The position numbers and the translations under genes were made by a program. A stretch of 64,000 bases of DNA. Source: Chaetorhynchus papuensis. Lineage: Eukaryota; Chordata; Aves; Passeriformes; Rhipiduridae. Numbering within the stretch: the first letter of the stretch is position 1; each line of letters opens with the position of its first letter. Positions 13,101 through 19,100 of the stretch are shown here, one piece after another. The stretch spans positions 113,526 to 177,525 of the forward strand of contig VWYX01000383.1 of the NCBI GenBank assembly GCA_013396525.1, in the 5' to 3' direction. Under the pieces are notes generated by a model, which saw nothing but the letters and a program-made list of their open reading frames with translations, had not been told where the DNA came from and did not search any database.

Positions 13101-16100
13101 ACTCAGCCTGTTATAATTCAGTTACTGTGGTAGACACTCAAGAGATGATAAAATTAGTGCTCCCTCAAGCTGTCCCTTCGTGGTGTCACTGGGGACAATG
13201 ACGGAGTCACCCACAGGTCCTTCCTACGGGGCTGGCATGAGGTGACACCCAAATCCTGCCCTGTCCACACGTGGCAAGGACAAACCTGCTCCAGAAACCC
13301 CCACGGGGCAGGACACCAACACCCACCATGGAGGAAGAGCAACAAAGAGCTTGGAGCCACCACGAACGGAACAGCCTCGGGACGAGCATCATCCCCGCAC
13401 ACCCTCATCCCAAAAAACCCTGATCCCTGCCAGGACACGCTCCAAGCACAGAGGCAAGGTGTGAGGGAAGCAGAGGCAGGAGCTCCCAGTACCTTTGCAG
13501 GCTCCAGCAGCTCCCAGGTGGTAGATTCCAGCCAGGATGCGCCACACGGCCGCCTGCTCCTCCCCGGTGATGCCCAGCGTGCCCATGGCAGCCCGGAGCT
13601 GGGAGAAGGCCACCGAGGCTTTCTGCTTCTCCTCGGGCTGCAGGGGGAGAGAGCCAGGGGGTGTCACTGCCTCTGCTGGGCACCGTGCCCGACAGGAGGG
13701 AGAGCAAAACCGTCAGGACAGCAAGGAAAGACAGCAAGGAGTTCTCGGAAAATTTGGATAAAAGTGGAGAAGCCGCTGGCAGGTTCCTCAGGTGCCTGGT
13801 GTTAGGAGCAAGCTGGGTACACCACCTCGTTGTACAAGGATGTGTAATTCCCATTTCAGGAGTGTCTCCAGAGCAGCAGCTGGAGATGGATGCTTTATAT
13901 CGTGGAATCACCAAATGGTTTGGGTTGGAAGGGACCTTAAAGCTCATCTCGTTCCAAGCCCCTGCCATGGCAGGGACACCTTCCACAGCCCAGGCTGCCC
14001 ATCCAGCCCTGACCTCTCACCCCTCACCAAACACTCCTGCCCAGAGCTGAGCAGCTCCTGGCCACCAGCAGGGTCTCACCCGCCACCTCCCACCCACCAC
14101 GGACACCCCCTCCTGCAGCCCCTGAGCTGGGGCTGCTCCGTGGGGCCAGAAACCACATCCCTCCTTGGCAAGGAGCAGGGAAAACCCTCCGTGCTGGGAT
14201 CCCCAGGAATCAGAGCTGTGAAAGGAGGGTAAAACCCCATCTCTGAACCCAAGTCTGCTGCATCAGCAAGGTGAGGACCTCACCGTGCCCTCCCCGGAGC
14301 TGCTGCTCCAGCAGCCGATTCCTTCGGATGCCGAGGCGGAGCAGGAGCTCCCTAATGAAGATGGAATATTGGATTCATCACCAGATGATGTAACTGCAAA
14401 TTGCTGCGATTCATCCCAGCGCTTTGGCTCATGGACAATCTGCTGGGGCTCTGCAAACAGCCCAGACTAATGAGGGGCTGGGGATGGGAATCAGCTGTGG
14501 AGCTTGAACACCTAAAATTCACCTTCTGGGCTGCCCAAAAGGATGCTCGTGACCCCGGGAGTTGCTGCTGCAGGGGAACGTCACGGGTAGGTGACCCTGG
14601 AGCAGCAGGGTCTGTTCCCAGGGTGGATGTGGCAAAACCCAAACAGAGATGCCAGGCAGGGAGGGCAGCCCCAATCCCAGTAGCTCCCCCGTGGCTGTCA
14701 GAGGGGTTGTTGGGGCTGTTGGGGCAGACCTTTCCTCACATCCCACCATTCCCTCCCTCCCCTCCATGCTCCCAGCACAGTGGCATCATCACGAGTCACC
14801 CACCCAGCAGCCAGGGGCTCCTCTAACTGGGGGTGACAAAGGGGGTGCCCTGCAGCAACCCAGCACAGACGGGCACAAGGCTCCAGCATTTCCCTCTCCC
14901 TACCTTTGTGAACGGCTTGATCCCAAAGGAATTGCTCTCGGCCACCTGGTGCAGGTGCAGCATCGTCCTGGGAGTAGGCAGAGGAAAAGAGAGTCAAGCT
15001 CCCCCCTTGCCTGCCCCCAGCACCCCCAGCCCCCTTTACAGCACCGCCTGGATGGGACAGACCACCAGAGCACTGCCCCACGCAGGGACATCACTGGGGG
15101 CACAGCTTGGGGGGGAACCAGAAGTGAGAGGGAAAGGGATCTCTGTCTCATTTATCACCCCAATTTCAGCTTTAGTGGAGGGGCAAAAAAGCACCAGGAA
15201 ATGCCCCCATTTCACAGAAAATCTCTCTATGTGCAGAAAGACCCCTGCAGCCCCGCCAATGCAATTGCTCTCACAATCTCTCCTCAGGGGGTCTCAAAAC
15301 CCCATTGTGGGAGGGAATTTGGGTATAAAGGGGGAATCCCTGGACAGCCCGGCGCTGTGGGAGCCTCACACCCACCTCTCTGCCACATCCAGCCCCGCCA
15401 GCAGCAGAGGGAAGACGTTGAAGCTGCTCTCTCCGTCGGGCTGCTGGGCAACGCGGGCCCTCTCCAGCAGCAAGGTCTGGGGAGGGAAGAGGGGACAGGG
15501 AGATGAGGAGATGCTCCTGGGAGCTGCCAAGGAGGGGCTGGATTTCTCCTTGCAGGGACTCAGCTGGATTTTGGGGGGCTGTGCAAGCAGGAGCTGAATC
15601 ATGGCCCAGGCACCAAGAGGCAACACTTCAGTGCATGAGAGCAACACCCAGGGTCCCTCTGGGCTGCCAGGGGTCTGGGCAGTGCCGTGGCCCCAGCAAA
15701 GATGCTGTAGGGTCAGGATAAGCCATTGCCTGGGCTTGAGACAAGCTCAGCTCAGCTCCAGCCTTGCTAAAGGTGTTCAGTGCCAGCAGTGGGGCCAGGA
15801 ATGAGTCCCTGCAGAGCTGGGGGTCCCCATCCCAGACTGTCCCATGGACACCCCAGGGTGGTTCCAGTGGTACATGGGGACATCCCCGCTCCGGCACAAG
15901 GACAGCTCCCTGCGGGTGCCCAGGGCAGAGCAGGGGCAGCAGTGGGAAGCCCTGGTGCTCCCCAGGAGCACACAAGGCTCCAGCCCTCTCCTCCCTCAGA
16001 CAAAGCCTCAGGAGCACGGGCAGCTCTGATTAAAGAGCCTTTGATAAGAGCCCCGACGGTGATAAAAGCCCTCTGAGGCTCAGCTCCAGGCGGCCGTGAG

Positions 16101-19100
16101 GTGCTGCTAATGAAACGCTGAATTATGCATTTCCTCATCAACATTTCATCCCAGCATCGCTCCGAGCTCCCTGCCAGGGACGGGGACAGGCTGGGGGACC
16201 CCACCGTGCTGCTGACAGAGCTTCTGCTCAGGGGCCTTTTGGTCACCTCTGGTTTAGGAGGAGCAGGGAGGGGAGCAGGGAGGGGAGCAGGGAGGGGAGC
16301 AGGGAGGAGAGCATCGCCCCTCGTGCCCAGCCTGGCTGGGAAGGGCAGCACAGGCGTGGCTCATCCCCACCCCAAGGACCCCCAGTTTCAGGCACAGCCC
16401 TCCCGTCCCAGCAGGTGACAGGTACCTGGAGGTGAGCAGCAGTGACCTGGCCGGTGGCACTGAAATCCAGCGACAGGACCATGGAGAAGCGCGTGGAGCT
16501 GCTGCTGTGGCTGGTGGTCACTGACCCAAAGGCTCCCAGGACTGTGAACATAGCCTGGATCTTCTCCACTGCAAAACCACCACCAGAGCCCCCCTGAGCC
16601 CCCGGCAGCTCTGGAGGAGGCATCTCCTCCTGCCTCACCTCTGCCTGCTCCTCCCGGGGTCTGTCCTAGCACTGGGGAGCTGGCCGGGCATGGGGCCAGC
16701 ATCCCACACCGGGTGTACGCTGACAGGAAGGGGCCGTGCCAGCCTGCCCAGCCTGCCCACCCCGTTCCAGGCCATCCCTCAGCCCTTCGCGAGAGCACGG
16801 TGTACCCAAGAGAGCTCCGAAATCCAACCCTGCCCTCTGAAGCCGCTGCCTGCCGAGCAGCGCTCCCTCCCGCGTCACCGGTAACCCGAGCAGGTGGGGA
16901 AGCGCTGCCCCGAGCACCGGAGTCATTCGAGTAATTCCCTCCTGCTGCTCCACACCAAATCTGTTGAGTCTGGGATGGGGACAGTGGCACTCGCGGCCAC
17001 CCCGGCTGCTTAGGAGCCACCGCACGGGAAACAAATCAGGCCGGGAGTTGTGTGTTTGTGTGACCCCGGCCTGCCCCTTCCATGTGCTGCCTCTGCCCAG
17101 CATCCAGTGCCATCCCTGCCCGTACCCGAGACCCTTCCCCTACCCGAGACCCTTCCCCTACCCGAGACCCCTCCCCTACCCGAGACCCTTCCTCTACCTG
17201 AGACCCCTCCCCTACCCGAGACCCTTCCTCTACCTGAGACCCTGCCATCCAGGCTGCCTGCAGTGCCCACCAGGTACTCCAGGGCGCTCTGGCAGCACCG
17301 GGTCCTGCCGGCCCCGCTGTGGCCCAGCGGGACGATGGCCTGGTCCTGCCGCTGCATCAGCAGGTTCCTGTAGGCTCGGTGTGCCAGCGAGCAGATGTGC
17401 GGGGGAAGGTTGTCCCGCTTGCCCCTGGGAACCTGCGGAGCACGTCCCAAACAGGAGAAAATCCCGATGACATTCACACTCAGGGCGATGATTTCTCCCC
17501 AGGCTGCAGAATCCCCGAGACTGTGTCCTCGGAGCACCCCCAGCCCCAAGACCAAGCACCCCCAGAGCATTCCTGGCCATCGGTATCTTCAGAGCATCCT
17601 CCTCTCAGAACATCCCCAGTCCTGAGTGTCCCCAGAGCATCCCAAGTCCCAAATGTCCTTAGAGCATCCCAAATCCCGAATGTCCCCTGAGCATCCCCAG
17701 TCCCGAGTGTCCCAGAGCATCCCAAGTCCCAAATGTCCCCAGAGCAACCCGGGTCCCGAGCGTCCCAGAGCATCCCCGGTCCCAAATGTCCCCAGAGCAA
17801 CCCGGGTCCCGAGCGTCCCAGAGCATCCCCGGTCCCAAATGTCCCCAGAGCGTCCCCGGTCCCGACTGTCCCCGCACTGTGACGGTCCCACGGTGCCACC
17901 TGCCGGCCCCGCCGCGCCCGGCGCCCTCCGCCACTGTCCCCAGGGGGGTTGCTGGCCGCTTCCCACGGGACATCCCGCCGGCCCAGCTCCCCTCCCTCAC
18001 CTTCGCGGCGCTGCCGGCGGGCGCGGGGCCGGTGGCGATGGCCACCAGGCTGGGCCCCGCGTAGGTGCAGGGCAGGCGGGCACGGAAGCGCTGCCGCAGC
18101 GTGTTCATGACGCTGCACTCGTTGAGGCTGATGAGCGCGGCCAGATCCTCGGCCTGGTCCAGGCTGGGGGGGTTGGTCTGCGGGACGAGAGGCAGAGACC
18201 CGTCGAGCTTTGCTGTCACCGCAGGGCTGTGCCAGACGCGCCGGCACGGCGACACCTCGGGCACAGCCGGCCCGGGGCGGTGCCCGGAGAAGCATCACTG
18301 TGCCCGGGCGCTGCCCTGCGCCGGGACTCCCATCCCTGCACCAGCCCGGGCTGGGGAGGGGGCTCACCCTCTGCACGCTGTCCTCGTCCACCTCGGTGAC
18401 AGTGCCGTCCTCGTCCCGGCGCACCCTCACCCTCCCCGCCGGCAGCTCCGGTGTCCCCACGTCTGGTTTCAGCTGTGTGGCTGAACGAGAGGCTGGTGAG
18501 CATCCCCGGAGCGCGGCAGCCCGGGGCAGAGCTGGCTGCGGCGTGGGGAGAGGCCAAGGGGCCAAATCCAGCCCCGGCCCCAGCGGGGCACAGCCGGGCA
18601 GGGTGCCCGGAGCCTGCCCTGCTCCCGACACGTCTCATCCCCGGCGCTGGGCAGCCAGGGCAGAGGAGGGAGAGTTACCGAGCGTGAACCCGTCCTGCTG
18701 GAGCAGCCAGACCTTCTCTGCCTCGTACCAAACGTCCCTCGGAGCCTGCGGGGAGGAGAGAGGGGAATTGGGCGGGAGCAGGAGGGAAACTGAGCTGGAC
18801 AAAACTGCCTTTGCCCCACGGACAGGGACACATCTGCTGTCCATCCAGGCCCGGGGCTGCCTTCCTGCCAGGCCCAGCCCAGCCCAGGGGAACGGGAATG
18901 GGAACGGGAAGAGCTGCATGAAACTTCATCAGTGCCCCCAAACCCCAGATAACACCCGGACACATTACCTGGTCCTTGTCCGTGCTCTCGCCTGATGCCT
19001 CTTTATCCTGGTCCTTTTCCGTGCTCTTGCTCATCTCTTTGCTCTTTCCCGATGTTTCTTTAGCTTGGTCCTTGTCTGTGCTCTTGCCAATCCCTTTGCT

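Noticed and set aside
14649..15597. Two plus-strand open frames of 254-285 codons
   Set aside because: They cross MYO18B exons 10-11 and their intron on the opposite strand, show no recognisable domain and reflect high GC.
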